Of a DNA stretch of 64,000 nt, positions 41,701 through 51,652 are shown piece by piece. The translations under genes and the position numbers were made by a program. Below the pieces are notes generated by a model, which had not been told where the DNA came from, did no database searches, and saw only the letters and a list, made by a program, of their open reading frames with translations. Position 1 is the first letter of the stretch; every line of letters starts with the position of its first letter. Source of the DNA: Streptomyces goshikiensis (GTDB taxonomy: Bacteria; Actinomycetota; Actinomycetes; Streptomycetales; Streptomycetaceae); contig NZ_BMVE01000010.1 in the NCBI RefSeq assembly GCF_014650555.1, forward strand, positions 62,001-126,000, in the 5' to 3' direction.

Positions 41701-44700
41701 GCCTGTTCCTGCCCGACGACGCCTCCCGCACCGTGCAACTGGCCCTCTCCCTGGAGGACGCCGCGTTCACCGTCGCGACCGGCGGCCCCGGCACGACGGA
41801 ACGCGCCGTCCACGCGAGCGGTGTCGTCCGGACCGGCCACCGCCCCACGCCCCGGGCCCCGCTGGACATCGACGCGGTCCGGGCGCGCTCCGACCGCCAC
41901 CACGACGGCGCGGCCTGCTACGCCGCGCTGGAAGCCCTCGGCTACCACTACGGGCCCGCCTTCCAGGGCATCGAGGAGGTGTGGTGCGGCCCGGGCGAGG
42001 CACTGGCGCGGATCCGCCGCCCCGACTCCGTGGGCGCGGACGCGGCCGCCGGCCACCACATCCACCCCGTGCTGCTCGACGCCTGCTTCCAGACCCTCCT
42101 CACCGCCGCGGACCGGGGCGGCCCCGAGGACGGCTCCACCGGCATCCTGCTGCCGCTGTCCATCGCCGACGTCCGCACCGGCCCGGTCGGCGACCAGCCG
42201 CTGTGGGCCCATGCCACGGTCACCCGACGGCACGACGGCGAACTCGTCGGGGACATCGCCCTCCACGACGACGCCGGGCTCCCGCTCGGCCACGTCGGCG
42301 GCTTCCGCGCCGCCGACGTCGAGAAGGCCACGGCCGCGGTCGGCCTCGCCACCATCGACGGCTGGCTCGCCGAACCCACCTGGAGCGAAGGCCCCCTGGA
42401 GCCCGCCCCGGCCACCGCCGCTCCCCCCGGCACCTGGCTGGTGTTCGCCGACGCGCCCGGCGGCGTCGCCGACGCGCTCGCGGAACTCGTCACGGCACGC
42501 GGGGGCCACTGCCACCTCGTACGTCCCGGGGACGCCTACGCCACCCGCCGGGACACCCGTACCTCCACCGTGGTCCCCGGTCGCGCGGAGGACCTGCGGC
42601 GGCTGCTCGCCGACCCGGCGGGGCCGGCCGGGGTCCCCGACACCGTCGTCCACCTGTGGAACCTCGACCTTCCGGCGCTGGAAGCCACCGAGCGCCGGTA
42701 CCTCGAAGCCCACAGCACCACCGGGGCCTACTCCCTGATCGCCCTCGCGCAGGCGCTCCGGAGCGACCCGGACCAGAGCGCCGCGCCCGCCGCCCTGCAC
42801 ATCGTCACCCGCGGCGCGCAGGCCGCCGATCGAGGGCAGTCCGTCGAGCCGCTGGGCGCCCTCGCCTGGGGCGTCGGCCGCGTCCTGCGCCACCAGGAAC
42901 TCACCGCCCACCGGGGCAAGCTGATCGACCTCGCGCCGAACGCCCGAGGCGGACCTCGGCCCGACGAGGTCCGCCGGGCCGAGGCGCGGGCCCTGCTGGA
43001 CGAGATCCTGCACACCCCGGCCGCCGACGCCGCCGACGCCGCCGGGCCGCCCGAGGACGAGATCGCGCTGCGCGACGGCCGCCGCCTCATCAGCCGGCTC
43101 ACCCGTCCCGAAGGCCTCACCCGCCCCCTGCCCACCCGGCTGCGCCCCGACGGCGCCTACCTGGTCACCGGTGCCTTCGGCGCCCTCGGCCGGCTGCTGT
43201 GCCGGTTCCTGGTCCGACGCGGCGCCCGCCACCTCATCCTGGCCGGCCGTACGCCGCTGCCCGACCGCGCCGCCTGGAGCGGCCTCGACCCGGACTCCCC
43301 GGCCGGACGGAGCACCCGGTTCGTCAAGGAACTGGAGGCACTGGGCGCCCACCCCGTCCACGCGGCGCTGGACGTGGCCGACGGCGCGGCCCTGGCCGCC
43401 TGGCTGGACACCTACCGCACCCTGGACGCCCCGCCCGTGCGCGGCGTGTTCCACCTGGCCGGGCACGTCCGGGACACCCTGCTGCCCGCCATGGACCGGC
43501 CCGCCTTCGACTCCGTCCTCGCCCCCAAGGCCGCCGGCGCGTGGCTCCTCCACGACCTGCTGCGCGACGCGCCGCTCGACCACTTCGTACTGTTCTCCTC
43601 GGTCGCCTCGCTGCTCACCACCGCGGGCCAGACCAACTACGCGGCGGGCAACGCCTTCCTCGACGCGCTGGCCCACCACCGGCGCGCCCTCGGACTGCCC
43701 GCGCTCAGCATCGACTGGGGCCCCTGGGCCACCGGGATGATCGAGGAACTCGGGCTGGTCGAGCACTACCGCCTGGCCCGCGGGATGAGCTCGCTCGCGC
43801 CCGACGCGGGCACCGCCGTCCTGGAGCGCGTCATCGGCCAGGACCGCCCGCAGCTGCTCGTGGCCACGGTGGTGGACTGGAAGGCCTTCCTCTCCTGGTA
43901 CCCCTCCCCGCCGCCGCTGGTCACCGAGCTCGCCGCGGCCGCCGCCAGCGGCGCCGAGGCCGACGCCGGCGCGCACGGCGGATTCCTCGACCTGTTCCGT
44001 ACGGCGGACGCGGAGCACCGCGCCGCACTCGCGCTGGAGCGGTTCACCGCGGTCGCCGCGACCGTGCTGCGGGTGCCGGCGGAGCAGCTCGGCGAGGCCG
44101 GCAGTCTCGCCGCCCTCGGCCTCGACTCGCTGATGGCCATGGAACTGCGCGTCCGGGTCCAGGCCGAGACCGGGGTGGCCCTGCCACTGGTCGCCCTGCT
44201 CAGCGGCGCGCCCCTCGCCGAACTCGGGGAACAGCTCTGCCGGGCGGCGGCCGCCCGCCTCGCCGACACGGCGGAAGCCGACGGCGCCGGGGCGGAGGTC
44301 GAGACCCACCACGACGAGCTGCGCCACCCCCTCACCCAGAACCAGAAGGCCCTCTGGTTCCTCAAGCAGCTCAACCCCGACGGCTTCGCCTACAACATCG
44401 GCGGCGCCGTCGAGATCAGGGCCCGGCTCGAACCGGAGGTGATGTTCGACGCCGTCCGCGCCCTGGTGGCGCGCCACCCCATGCTGCGCGCCAACTTCAC
44501 GCTGGAGGAAGGCCGGCCGGTGCAGCGGATCACGACCGCCGGGGAAGCCGACGTGGCGCTGTTCGACGTCGAGGACCGGGACTGGGACGAGATCCACGCG
44601 ATGATCGTCCGCGAGTACCGCCGCCCGTACGACCTCGAACACGACCCGCTGATCCGCTTCCGGCTCTTCCGGCGCGGTCCGGACCGCTGGATCGTGATGA

Positions 44701-47700
44701 AGGCCGTCCACCACATCATCTCCGACGCGATCTCCACCTTCACCTTCATCGAGGAACTCCTCGCGCTCTACGAGGGCATGCGCGCGGGCCGGCCCGTCCC
44801 GCTCCCGCCCCTGCGGGCCCGTTACCTCGACTTCCTCAACGGCCAGAACCGCTTCCTGGCCTCACCCGACGCCCGGCGCATGCTGGAGTACTGGCGCGGC
44901 GTCCTGCCCGCCGAGGTGCCCGCCCTCGACCTGCCCTCCGACGGCCCGCGACCCGCCGTACAGACCCACAACGGCGCCTCCGAGTTCTTCGTACTCGACG
45001 CCGAACTCAGCGCCCGCGTCCACGCCCTGGCCCGCGCGCACGACGTGACCGTGTTCACGGTGCTGCTGAGCGCCTACTACGTCCTGCTGCACCGCTACTC
45101 GGGGCAGGACCGGATCGTCGTCGGAAGCCCGGTGACCGGCCGTACCGAGGAGGAGTTCGCCTCCGTCTACGGCTACTTCGTCAACCCGCTCCCGCTGTAC
45201 GCGGACCTGTCCGGGGCCCCCGGGGTCGGCGCGCTGCTGGCACAGGTCCGCGAGGTCGTCCTGGGCGGCCTCGACCACCAGGAGTACCCGTTCGTGCTGC
45301 TCGTCGAGGAGCTCGGGCTCCAACACGACCCGAGCCGCTCCGCCGTCTTCCAGGCGATGTTCATCCTGCTCGCCCACAAGGTCGCCACCGAGCAGTACGG
45401 ATACCGCCTGGACTACATCGAACTCCCCGAAGAGGAAGGACAGTTCGACCTGACCCTGTCGGCCTACGAGGATGCGTCGGAAGAGCGCTTCCACTGCGTC
45501 CTGAAGTACAACACCGACATCCTGCCGCCCGGGACGGTACGCCGGATGGCCTCCCACTACGTCAACATCCTGGACGCCCTCACCCGCGCGCCCGCCGACC
45601 GGCCGGTGGCACGCCTCGAACTGCTCGGCGCCGACGAGCGCGAAGAGGTCCTGACCGACGCCTGCGCCCGGGGCCCGGTCCTCCCGGAGGAGGCGGCCGT
45701 GCACCGGCTGATCGCCGGGGCCGCCGCCCGCCACCCGGACGCCGTCGCGGTCTCCGTCCCCGCCGAGTCCGGGCCCACCCGCCACCTCACCTACGGCGAA
45801 CTGGAGCGCCACGCCCGGCTGCTGGCCGCCCGGCTGCGCGACCGGGGCGTGGGACGCGGGGCCGTCGTCGCCGTCTGCCTCCCGAAGTCCCCCGAGCTGA
45901 TCGTGGCCCTGCTCGCCGTCCTCAAGGCGGGCGCCGCCTATCTGCCGCTCGACCCCGACCACCCCGGCGACCGGCTCGCCGGCATGGCGGACAACGCCGG
46001 GGCGGCGCTCGTCATCACCGACGCGGCGGGCCCCGCACGCCTGACCGCCCTCGGCGTTCCCGTGCTCACCGACCTCCTCGCCCCGGACGCCCCCGCCGAC
46101 CTGGAGGCCGCCACGGACGCCGGAGCCGAGGAGGGCACCGCGGCGGACCCGGACGCGCCGGCGTACGTCATCCACACCTCCGGATCGACCGGCCGCCCCA
46201 AGGCCGTACGCGTCGGACACCGCGCCCTCAGCGCCCTGTACGCCGCCTGGCGCGCGGAGTACGGACTGGACACCGCACCCGGCGTCCACCTCCAGATGGC
46301 CGGCGTCTCCTTCGACGTCTTCACCGGCGACCTCGTCCGCGCCCTGTGCTCCGGCGGCCGCCTGGTGCTGATCGGCCGCGAGCTGCTGCTCAACACCGCC
46401 CGCCTCTACGAAACGATGACCACCGAGCGCGTCGACTGCGCCGAGTTCGTCCCCGCCGTCGTCCGCTCCCTCATGCACCACTGCGCACACGGCGGACACC
46501 GCCTGGACTTCATGCGGCTGCTGATCGTCGGCTCCGACGTCTGGAAGGTCGGGGAGTACGAGCGACTGCGCGGCCTGTGCGGCCCCGGCACCCGCGTGAT
46601 CAACTCGTACGGCCTGACCGAGGCGACCGTCGACAGCGCCTGCTTCGAAGGCCCCACCGACGGGCTCGACCCCCACCTGCCCGTCCCGATCGGCAAGCCG
46701 CTCCCCAACTGCACCCTGCGCATCCTGGACGAGCACCGCGCCCCCGTGCCGCCCGGAGTCACCGGAGAACTCTGGGTCGGCGGCGCGGCCCTCGCCCTCG
46801 ACTACGCCCACGACCCCGAACAGACCGCGCTGCGGTTCGTGTCCCTGACCCTCGGCCGCGGCCCCGGGGCCGAACCGGAGCGGCTCTACCGCACCGGCGA
46901 CCTCGCCCGCCGCGACACCCGGGGCCGCATCCACCTCCTCGGCCGCGCCGACGCACAGCTGAAGGTGCGCGGCCACCGCATCGAACCCGGTGAGATCGAA
47001 TCCCTGCTGCTGTCCTGGCCCGGCCTCACCCAGGCCGTCGTCACCGTCCGCGCCGACGCCCACGGCGAAGCCGCCCTCTGCGCGTACTACGTCCCCGCCC
47101 CCGGGAGCGCACCGGATCCGGCCGAACTGCGCGGCCACCTCTCGGCGTCGCTGCCCACCCATCTCATCCCGGCCCACTTCACCGCCCTCGACGCCCTGCC
47201 GCTCACCCCGAACGGCAAGGTCGACATCGCCGGCCTGCCCCAGCCGCGCGCCGCATCCGCCGAGGAGGGGCACGAACCGCCGGTCACGCTCTACGAGCAG
47301 TCCATGGCCGCGCACTGGCAGTCCCTGCTCTGCCTGGAACGCGTGGGCCTGCGCAGCGATTTCTTCGCCTGCGGCGGCAGTTCCATCAAGCTCATCGAGC
47401 TGATCCACCGCCTCCAGGCCGAGTTCAACCTCACCGTCCCGGTCAGCCTGCTCTTCAAGGTCACGACCCTGCACGGCATGGCCAGGACCGTCGAGGACAT
47501 CATCACGGGCAAGATCGCAGGCGGCCGCCCCCACCTGACCTTCAACACCGGCCGGGGCCCCGCGCTGTTCTGCTTCCCGCCGGCCGGCGGGCACGGACTG
47601 GTCTACCGCGGCTTCGCCGCGCACCTGCCCCAGTACGAACTCGTCGCCTTCAACCACCTCTACGGCGAGGACAAGGCCGCGCGCTACGCCGACCTCGTCG

Positions 47701-48266
47701 AGAAGCTCCGGCCCGACGGCGCCTGCCCGCTCCTCGGGTACTCGCTCGGCGGCAACCTCGCCTTCGAGGTCGCCAAGGAACTGGAACGGCGCGGACGCAC
47801 GGTCCCACACGTCGTGATCATGGACTCCTACCGCATCCTGGAGCCCCAGACGATCGCCGAGGAGCACGTCGAGGCCTTCGAGCGCGAACTGCGCGGCCAC
47901 CTCCACCGCCACACCGGCTCCCGTTCCGTCGCCGACGAGACCCTCGCGCAGGCCAGGGACTACCTGGACTACTGCGGCCGCACCCCCAACCTGGGCACGG
48001 TGACGGCAGCCGTCAGCGTGATCTCCGACGAGCCCAAGGCCGCCTTCTACGCGGCCGGCCGCCAGGGCACCTGGCACGGCAGCTCGACCACCCGCACCGA
48101 ACTGCTCCGGGGCCACGGCACGCACGCGGAGATGCTCGACGAGAAGTACGTGGCCCGCAACGCCGCACTCACCCTGGCCGCGCTCACCGGCGACGCCGTC
48201 CAGGCAGGCGGCGCCGTCCACGCCGGCGACCCCGTACCCACCGGAGGTGAGCCGCATGCCGGGTGA
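38739..48266 (+). CDS. ftdB: Iterative PKS-NRPS of polycyclic tetramate macrolactam synthesis
   Basis: A 3175-aa protein with the exact PTM domain order. KS (Cys184), AT (Ser644 in GHSTGE), DH (His948, Asp1114), KR (TGAFGALG 1477-1484, Ser1621, Tyr1634), ACP (Ser1797), C (HHxxxD with His1991, His1992 and Asp1996), A (SGSTGRPK near 2480), PCP (Ser2882), TE (Ser3002 in GYSLGGN). Known homologues (FtdB, IkaA, HSAF PKS/NRPS) use the single PKS module iteratively to make two polyene chains. They join both to the two amines of L-ornithine and close the tetramic acid by a TE Dieckmann reaction. The start follows an AAGGA site. It is the only synthase with a cis AT in the window, so it does not belong to the leinamycin-type system. 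The 3' end overlaps the next gene by 11 bp. Confidence 0.95.
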   Translation: MAEAIRVTPPEKIAIIGIGCRFPGGAGDHRAFWQNLLDGKDCITATPRDRYDVSTLGSRDKAKPGRLVGGRGGYIDGFDEFDPAFFGISPREADSMDPQQRKLLEVAWEALEDGGQKPAELAGGDVGVFIGAFTLDYKILQFADLRFDTLAAHTATGTMMTMVSNRISHCFDFRGPSLSVDTACSSSLVSVHLACESLRRGESTLALAGGTLLHLTPQYTIAETKGGFLSPEGRSRTFDADADGYVRAEGVGVVALKRLSDALRDGDPVHAVITASGVNQDGRTNGITVPSADAQVSLIERVCAEAGITPGDLQYVEAHGTSTPVGDPVEAAALARALAVGRAPGAACYVGSVKTNIGHTESAAGIAGLIKTALSIRHRRIPPHINLRRINPAIDLAGAPFDIPTRVTDWPAHRGPARAGVNSFGFGGTNAHVLLEEAPPAPPRPSAEGPGAGPGESRPRYTILPLTARDPAALPERAEAIRRELAGTAAAPASLADLGYTLAHRRQHHDARLSVVYGSRADLDEALAAHLRGETHPRVLLDRRRPDQQRRLAWVFTGMGPQWWGMGRELFAAQPAYRDAVERCDHEIAELTGWSLTEAMAADEAGSRMAETWLAQPANFAVQVGLSALWRAHGVRPDAIVGHSTGEVAAFHEAGVYSLRDAVRIVVHRSRLQQRLAGTGTMLAAGLTEEEALRRLRPYGDQVSLAAVNSPAAVTFAGDRAALTALAGELHAGQVFAKFLTVRVPYHSARMEEIKDELLSSLAGIEPRPARVPLYLTGREGRAVGTELDADYWWSNVRDSVRFRQAVERMAGDGHRTFLEIGPHPVLTHAIKECLAGVPVAAEPGAEAVTLPSIRRGEDEEACFTASLAALHNLGFDIAWDVLQPAGRTVPLPRYPWKRDRYWTEPRPVAQVRLGQVDHRLLGRRLATAEPVWEAEIDLESAPYLADHRIQGRALFPAAGYLEMAAQAVRTLTGGTEIALGDIAFRKGLFLPDDASRTVQLALSLEDAAFTVATGGPGTTERAVHASGVVRTGHRPTPRAPLDIDAVRARSDRHHDGAACYAALEALGYHYGPAFQGIEEVWCGPGEALARIRRPDSVGADAAAGHHIHPVLLDACFQTLLTAADRGGPEDGSTGILLPLSIADVRTGPVGDQPLWAHATVTRRHDGELVGDIALHDDAGLPLGHVGGFRAADVEKATAAVGLATIDGWLAEPTWSEGPLEPAPATAAPPGTWLVFADAPGGVADALAELVTARGGHCHLVRPGDAYATRRDTRTSTVVPGRAEDLRRLLADPAGPAGVPDTVVHLWNLDLPALEATERRYLEAHSTTGAYSLIALAQALRSDPDQSAAPAALHIVTRGAQAADRGQSVEPLGALAWGVGRVLRHQELTAHRGKLIDLAPNARGGPRPDEVRRAEARALLDEILHTPAADAADAAGPPEDEIALRDGRRLISRLTRPEGLTRPLPTRLRPDGAYLVTGAFGALGRLLCRFLVRRGARHLILAGRTPLPDRAAWSGLDPDSPAGRSTRFVKELEALGAHPVHAALDVADGAALAAWLDTYRTLDAPPVRGVFHLAGHVRDTLLPAMDRPAFDSVLAPKAAGAWLLHDLLRDAPLDHFVLFSSVASLLTTAGQTNYAAGNAFLDALAHHRRALGLPALSIDWGPWATGMIEELGLVEHYRLARGMSSLAPDAGTAVLERVIGQDRPQLLVATVVDWKAFLSWYPSPPPLVTELAAAAASGAEADAGAHGGFLDLFRTADAEHRAALALERFTAVAATVLRVPAEQLGEAGSLAALGLDSLMAMELRVRVQAETGVALPLVALLSGAPLAELGEQLCRAAAARLADTAEADGAGAEVETHHDELRHPLTQNQKALWFLKQLNPDGFAYNIGGAVEIRARLEPEVMFDAVRALVARHPMLRANFTLEEGRPVQRITTAGEADVALFDVEDRDWDEIHAMIVREYRRPYDLEHDPLIRFRLFRRGPDRWIVMKAVHHIISDAISTFTFIEELLALYEGMRAGRPVPLPPLRARYLDFLNGQNRFLASPDARRMLEYWRGVLPAEVPALDLPSDGPRPAVQTHNGASEFFVLDAELSARVHALARAHDVTVFTVLLSAYYVLLHRYSGQDRIVVGSPVTGRTEEEFASVYGYFVNPLPLYADLSGAPGVGALLAQVREVVLGGLDHQEYPFVLLVEELGLQHDPSRSAVFQAMFILLAHKVATEQYGYRLDYIELPEEEGQFDLTLSAYEDASEERFHCVLKYNTDILPPGTVRRMASHYVNILDALTRAPADRPVARLELLGADEREEVLTDACARGPVLPEEAAVHRLIAGAAARHPDAVAVSVPAESGPTRHLTYGELERHARLLAARLRDRGVGRGAVVAVCLPKSPELIVALLAVLKAGAAYLPLDPDHPGDRLAGMADNAGAALVITDAAGPARLTALGVPVLTDLLAPDAPADLEAATDAGAEEGTAADPDAPAYVIHTSGSTGRPKAVRVGHRALSALYAAWRAEYGLDTAPGVHLQMAGVSFDVFTGDLVRALCSGGRLVLIGRELLLNTARLYETMTTERVDCAEFVPAVVRSLMHHCAHGGHRLDFMRLLIVGSDVWKVGEYERLRGLCGPGTRVINSYGLTEATVDSACFEGPTDGLDPHLPVPIGKPLPNCTLRILDEHRAPVPPGVTGELWVGGAALALDYAHDPEQTALRFVSLTLGRGPGAEPERLYRTGDLARRDTRGRIHLLGRADAQLKVRGHRIEPGEIESLLLSWPGLTQAVVTVRADAHGEAALCAYYVPAPGSAPDPAELRGHLSASLPTHLIPAHFTALDALPLTPNGKVDIAGLPQPRAASAEEGHEPPVTLYEQSMAAHWQSLLCLERVGLRSDFFACGGSSIKLIELIHRLQAEFNLTVPVSLLFKVTTLHGMARTVEDIITGKIAGGRPHLTFNTGRGPALFCFPPAGGHGLVYRGFAAHLPQYELVAFNHLYGEDKAARYADLVEKLRPDGACPLLGYSLGGNLAFEVAKELERRGRTVPHVVIMDSYRILEPQTIAEEHVEAFERELRGHLHRHTGSRSVADETLAQARDYLDYCGRTPNLGTVTAAVSVISDEPKAAFYAAGRQGTWHGSSTTRTELLRGHGTHAEMLDEKYVARNAALTLAALTGDAVQAGGAVHAGDPVPTGGEPHAG

Positions 48267-49923
48267 AGCCCGCACCGTCTGGCCCCCGCGCGAGCGGGCA
48301 CCGGGCCGGCCGCCCCGCGTCATCATCATCGGCGCCGGCATCGGCGGCCTGTCCACCGGCTGCTACGCCCAGATGAGCGGCGCCGAGACCCGCATCTTCG
48401 AGCGGCACGTCCTGCCCGGGGGCTGCTGCACCGCATGGTCCCGGCAGGGCTACGTCTTCGACTACTGCATCGAATGGCTCACCGGCACCGGCCCCGGAAA
48501 CGACGCCAACCGGGTGTGGCGCGAACTCGGCGCCCTCGACGGCAAGACCATCGCGAACTTCGAGATGTTCAACACCGTCGTCGACGAGCACGGCCGCTCG
48601 GTGACCTTCTACAACGACCCCGGCCGCCTCGAACGCCACCTCCTGGAGATCTCACCCGCCGACGCGCGGCCCATCCGCGCCTTCTGCCGCGACCTGAGGC
48701 GCTTCACCGACACCAACCTGTACCCCTTCCTCACGCCCCCGCCGCTCCAGACGCCCCGGGAGAAACTGGCCACCCTGCGGGCCGTCCTCCCCGACTTCCT
48801 GCTGTTCTGGCGCACCGCCGCGACCCGCATGGAACGCTTCGCCGGACGGTTCCAGGACCCGCTGCTGCGCCGGGCCTTCCCGTTCATCTTCTTCCAGGAC
48901 CACGAGGTCTTCCCGCTGCTGCCCTACCTGTTCAACATGGCCAGCGCCCACCACCGCAACGCCGGCTTCCCCCAGGGCGGGTCACTGGGCCTGGCCCGCT
49001 CGGTCGAGGAGCGCTACACCTCGCTCGGCGGCCGGATCGACTACCGGGCCAGAGTGACGCGCATCCTCGTCGAGGACGACCGGGCCGTCGGGGTGGAACT
49101 GCGCGGGGGCGAGCGGCACTACGCCGACCACGTCGTCTCCGCCTGCGACGGCCACACCACGATCCACGGGCTGCTCGAAGGCCGCTACGGCAGCCCCAGG
49201 GTCGACGCCCTCTTCCAGGAGATGATGAACCGCCCCGAGCTCGTCTACCCCGGCGTCGTCTCCGCCTTCGTGGGCCTCGACGGCGAGTTCGCCGCGACCG
49301 AGCGGCACAGCACCACGTACCTGCTGTCCGACGAGGACGCCGCCGCCCTGCCGGGCGTCCTCCAGAAGAGCCTCGTCGTCCAACTGCGCTCCCACTACTC
49401 GGACGGGTTCGCCCCGCCCGGCAAGTCCGTCGTGCACTGCACCTACTTCAGCGACTACGCGTACTGGAAGCAGCTGCGGCTCACCGACCGCAAGGCGTAC
49501 TGGGCGCGCAAACAGGAGGTGGCCGACTTCGTCCGCGCCTTCCTGGAACGGCACCACCCCGGCATCACCGCCGCCATCGAGGTCGTCGACGTGGCCTCGC
49601 CCGCCACCATCGAGCGCTACACCGGCGTCCGGGGCGGCAGCATCCTCGGCTGGAAGTCCTTCACCGAGGCCGACGACCTGATCACCGGGCTGATCAACAA
49701 GGACCGGATGCGGCTGCCCGGACTGCGCGGCCTCTCCCTGGCCGGCCAGTGGTTCGGCGGCGGCAGCCTGATCCGCGCCGCCGCGAGCGGACGGTTCGTC
49801 ACCCAGTACGTCTGCCGGGAACTCGGCCTCGACTTCCGGGCCTGGGAGAGCGGCGGAACCACGCCCTGGCATCCGGAGAAACTCGGCGTACTGCCGCAGC
49901 TCGAAAGGCGGCGGGTCCGATGA
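48256..49923 (+). CDS. ftdC: PTM FAD-dependent oxidoreductase/cyclase (phytoene dehydrogenase-like) 1
   Basis: A 555-aa flavoenzyme with an N-terminal dinucleotide-binding motif (IIIGAGIGGLSTG, about residues 22-34) and a C-terminal FAD region (GLSLAGQWFGGGSLIRAAASG). Enzymes of this class in PTM pathways (FtdC/FtdD, PtdB1/PtdB2, OX1-OX3) reduce and cyclise the polyene chains to form the first carbocycles. The ATG at 48256 is chosen because GGAGG lies 8 bp before it; an in-frame GTG sits at 48247. It overlaps both neighbours, so translation is coupled. It is clearly paralogous to the next gene. Confidence 0.92.
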   Translation: MPGEARTVWPPRERAPGRPPRVIIIGAGIGGLSTGCYAQMSGAETRIFERHVLPGGCCTAWSRQGYVFDYCIEWLTGTGPGNDANRVWRELGALDGKTIANFEMFNTVVDEHGRSVTFYNDPGRLERHLLEISPADARPIRAFCRDLRRFTDTNLYPFLTPPPLQTPREKLATLRAVLPDFLLFWRTAATRMERFAGRFQDPLLRRAFPFIFFQDHEVFPLLPYLFNMASAHHRNAGFPQGGSLGLARSVEERYTSLGGRIDYRARVTRILVEDDRAVGVELRGGERHYADHVVSACDGHTTIHGLLEGRYGSPRVDALFQEMMNRPELVYPGVVSAFVGLDGEFAATERHSTTYLLSDEDAAALPGVLQKSLVVQLRSHYSDGFAPPGKSVVHCTYFSDYAYWKQLRLTDRKAYWARKQEVADFVRAFLERHHPGITAAIEVVDVASPATIERYTGVRGGSILGWKSFTEADDLITGLINKDRMRLPGLRGLSLAGQWFGGGSLIRAAASGRFVTQYVCRELGLDFRAWESGGTTPWHPEKLGVLPQLERRRVR

Positions 49924-51584
49924 CCGCCCGAAACAGGCAAACCATGATCGTGATCGGCGGGGGGCTCGGCGGCCTGTCCACCGGCTGCTACGCCCAGATG
50001 AACGGCTACCGCAGCCGGATCTTCGAGATGCACGACATTCCCGGCGGCTGCTGCACCGGCTGGGGCCGGGGCGACTTCACCTTCGACTGCTGCGTCAGCT
50101 GGCTGCTGGGCAACGGCCCCGGCAACGAGATGCACCAGATCTGGCTCGAACTGGGCGCGCTCCAAGGCAAGGAGATGCGGCACTTCGACGTCTTCAACAT
50201 CGTGCGCGGCCGGGACGGGCGCGCCGTGTACTTCTACAGCGACCCCGACCGGCTCGAAGCGCACCTGCTGTCCCTCTCGCCGGCCGACGCCCGCCTCATC
50301 CGCGGGTTCTGCGCCGGACTGCGCAAATTCCGCACCTGCCTGTCCACGTACCCCTTCCTCAAGCCCGTCGGGCTGATGAGCCGGTGGGAGCGCTGGCGCA
50401 TGCTGGCCGGCTTCGTCCCCTACCTCAACCTCTTCCGCACCTCGATGTCGGTGCTGATGACGGAGTACTCGGCCCGCTTCCAGGACCCCCTGCTGCGCGA
50501 GGCGTTCAACTACATCCTGCTGGAGAAGCACCCCGCCTTTCCCGTACTGCCCTTCTACTTCCAGATGGCCGCGCAGGCGAACCGCTCGGCCGGGGTGCCC
50601 GAGGGCGGCTCCCTCGGACTCGCCCGCTCCATCGAGGCGCGCTACGCCCGGCTCGGCGGCGAGATCACCTACAACGCCAAGGTCGAGCGGATCCTCGTCG
50701 AGAACGACCGCGCGGTCGGCGTGCGGCTCGCCGACGGGAGCGAACACCGCGCCGACATCGTCGTCTCCGCGTGCGACGGGCACACCACCCTGATGAAGTT
50801 CCTCGAAGGCCGCTACCTCGACGACACCTACCGGCGGCTCTACACCCAGACCATCGAAGAGCCCGGCATGGTCTTCCCCGGCTACGTCAGCGTCTTCCTC
50901 GGCCTGCGCCGCGAGTTCCCCCAGGGCGACCCCACCACCACCCACCTCCTCGACGAGGCCACCGCCGCCCGGCTGCCCGGCATCCGCCACCCCAGCCTCA
51001 ACGTCCAGTTCCGCAGCCGGTTCTACCCCGAGCTGTCGCCCCGCGACACCACCGTCGTCTACGCCACGTACTTCTCCGACACCGCCCCCTGGCGGGGGCT
51101 CAGCGAAGGCCCCGAGCAGCTCAGCCGGCCCCGCCGCGGAGAGGAGCACCACACGCTCCCCGTCCGGCGCGGCCGCGCCTACTCGGCCGCCAAACACCGG
51201 GTCCGGGACACCGTCGTGGCCTTCCTGGAGGAGCGCTACCCGGGGCTGAAGGACTCCATCGCGGTGCGCGACACCTCCACGCCCCTCACCCAGATCCGCT
51301 ACACGGGCAACTACGACGGGACCGTCCTCGGCTGGCAGCCCTTCGTCGAAGGCGGCGAGACCATGGAGGAACTCGTCAAGAAGCACGGGCCGGTCCTGCC
51401 CGGCCTGCGGAACTTCTACCTCTCCGGCGTCTGGGCCACCACGGGCGGCCTCATCCGGGCGGCCGCCGCCGGACGGCAGGTCATGCAGTTCGTCTGCCGC
51501 GACGACGGCCTCGACTTCACCGCCACCGTCGACGACAGCGCGCCGCCGCCCACGCACGTCGTCGTACCGGTGGGCCCCCGCTGA
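49920..51584 (+). CDS. ftdD: PTM FAD-dependent oxidoreductase/cyclase (phytoene dehydrogenase-like) 2
   Basis: A 554-aa flavoenzyme with IVIGGGLGGLSTG near residues 10-22 and a C-terminal SGVWATTGGLIRAAAAG segment. It resembles the preceding protein along its length (shared GCYAQM, PGGCCT, SACDGHTT and GGSLGLARS segments), so the pair arose by duplication. Two such enzymes in PTM clusters build a 5/5 bicyclic system. No alcohol dehydrogenase (FtdE/IkaC), which would close the third ring, follows. The next gene is a P450 68 bp downstream. ATG overlaps the previous stop by 4 bp. Confidence 0.92.
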   Translation: MTARNRQTMIVIGGGLGGLSTGCYAQMNGYRSRIFEMHDIPGGCCTGWGRGDFTFDCCVSWLLGNGPGNEMHQIWLELGALQGKEMRHFDVFNIVRGRDGRAVYFYSDPDRLEAHLLSLSPADARLIRGFCAGLRKFRTCLSTYPFLKPVGLMSRWERWRMLAGFVPYLNLFRTSMSVLMTEYSARFQDPLLREAFNYILLEKHPAFPVLPFYFQMAAQANRSAGVPEGGSLGLARSIEARYARLGGEITYNAKVERILVENDRAVGVRLADGSEHRADIVVSACDGHTTLMKFLEGRYLDDTYRRLYTQTIEEPGMVFPGYVSVFLGLRREFPQGDPTTTHLLDEATAARLPGIRHPSLNVQFRSRFYPELSPRDTTVVYATYFSDTAPWRGLSEGPEQLSRPRRGEEHHTLPVRRGRAYSAAKHRVRDTVVAFLEERYPGLKDSIAVRDTSTPLTQIRYTGNYDGTVLGWQPFVEGGETMEELVKKHGPVLPGLRNFYLSGVWATTGGLIRAAAAGRQVMQFVCRDDGLDFTATVDDSAPPPTHVVVPVGPR

Positions 51585-51652
51585 CCGCGCCCGGCGCCGC
51601 TTCACTACCGCTCCCCGACCGCTCACCCCCTCCAGGAAAGGGCTGACATCCC

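Noticed and set aside
39171..44714. Long minus-strand open frame opposite the PTM PKS-NRPS
   Set aside because: A composition shadow of the plus-strand gene; no start signal, no domain, and the real gene fills the region.
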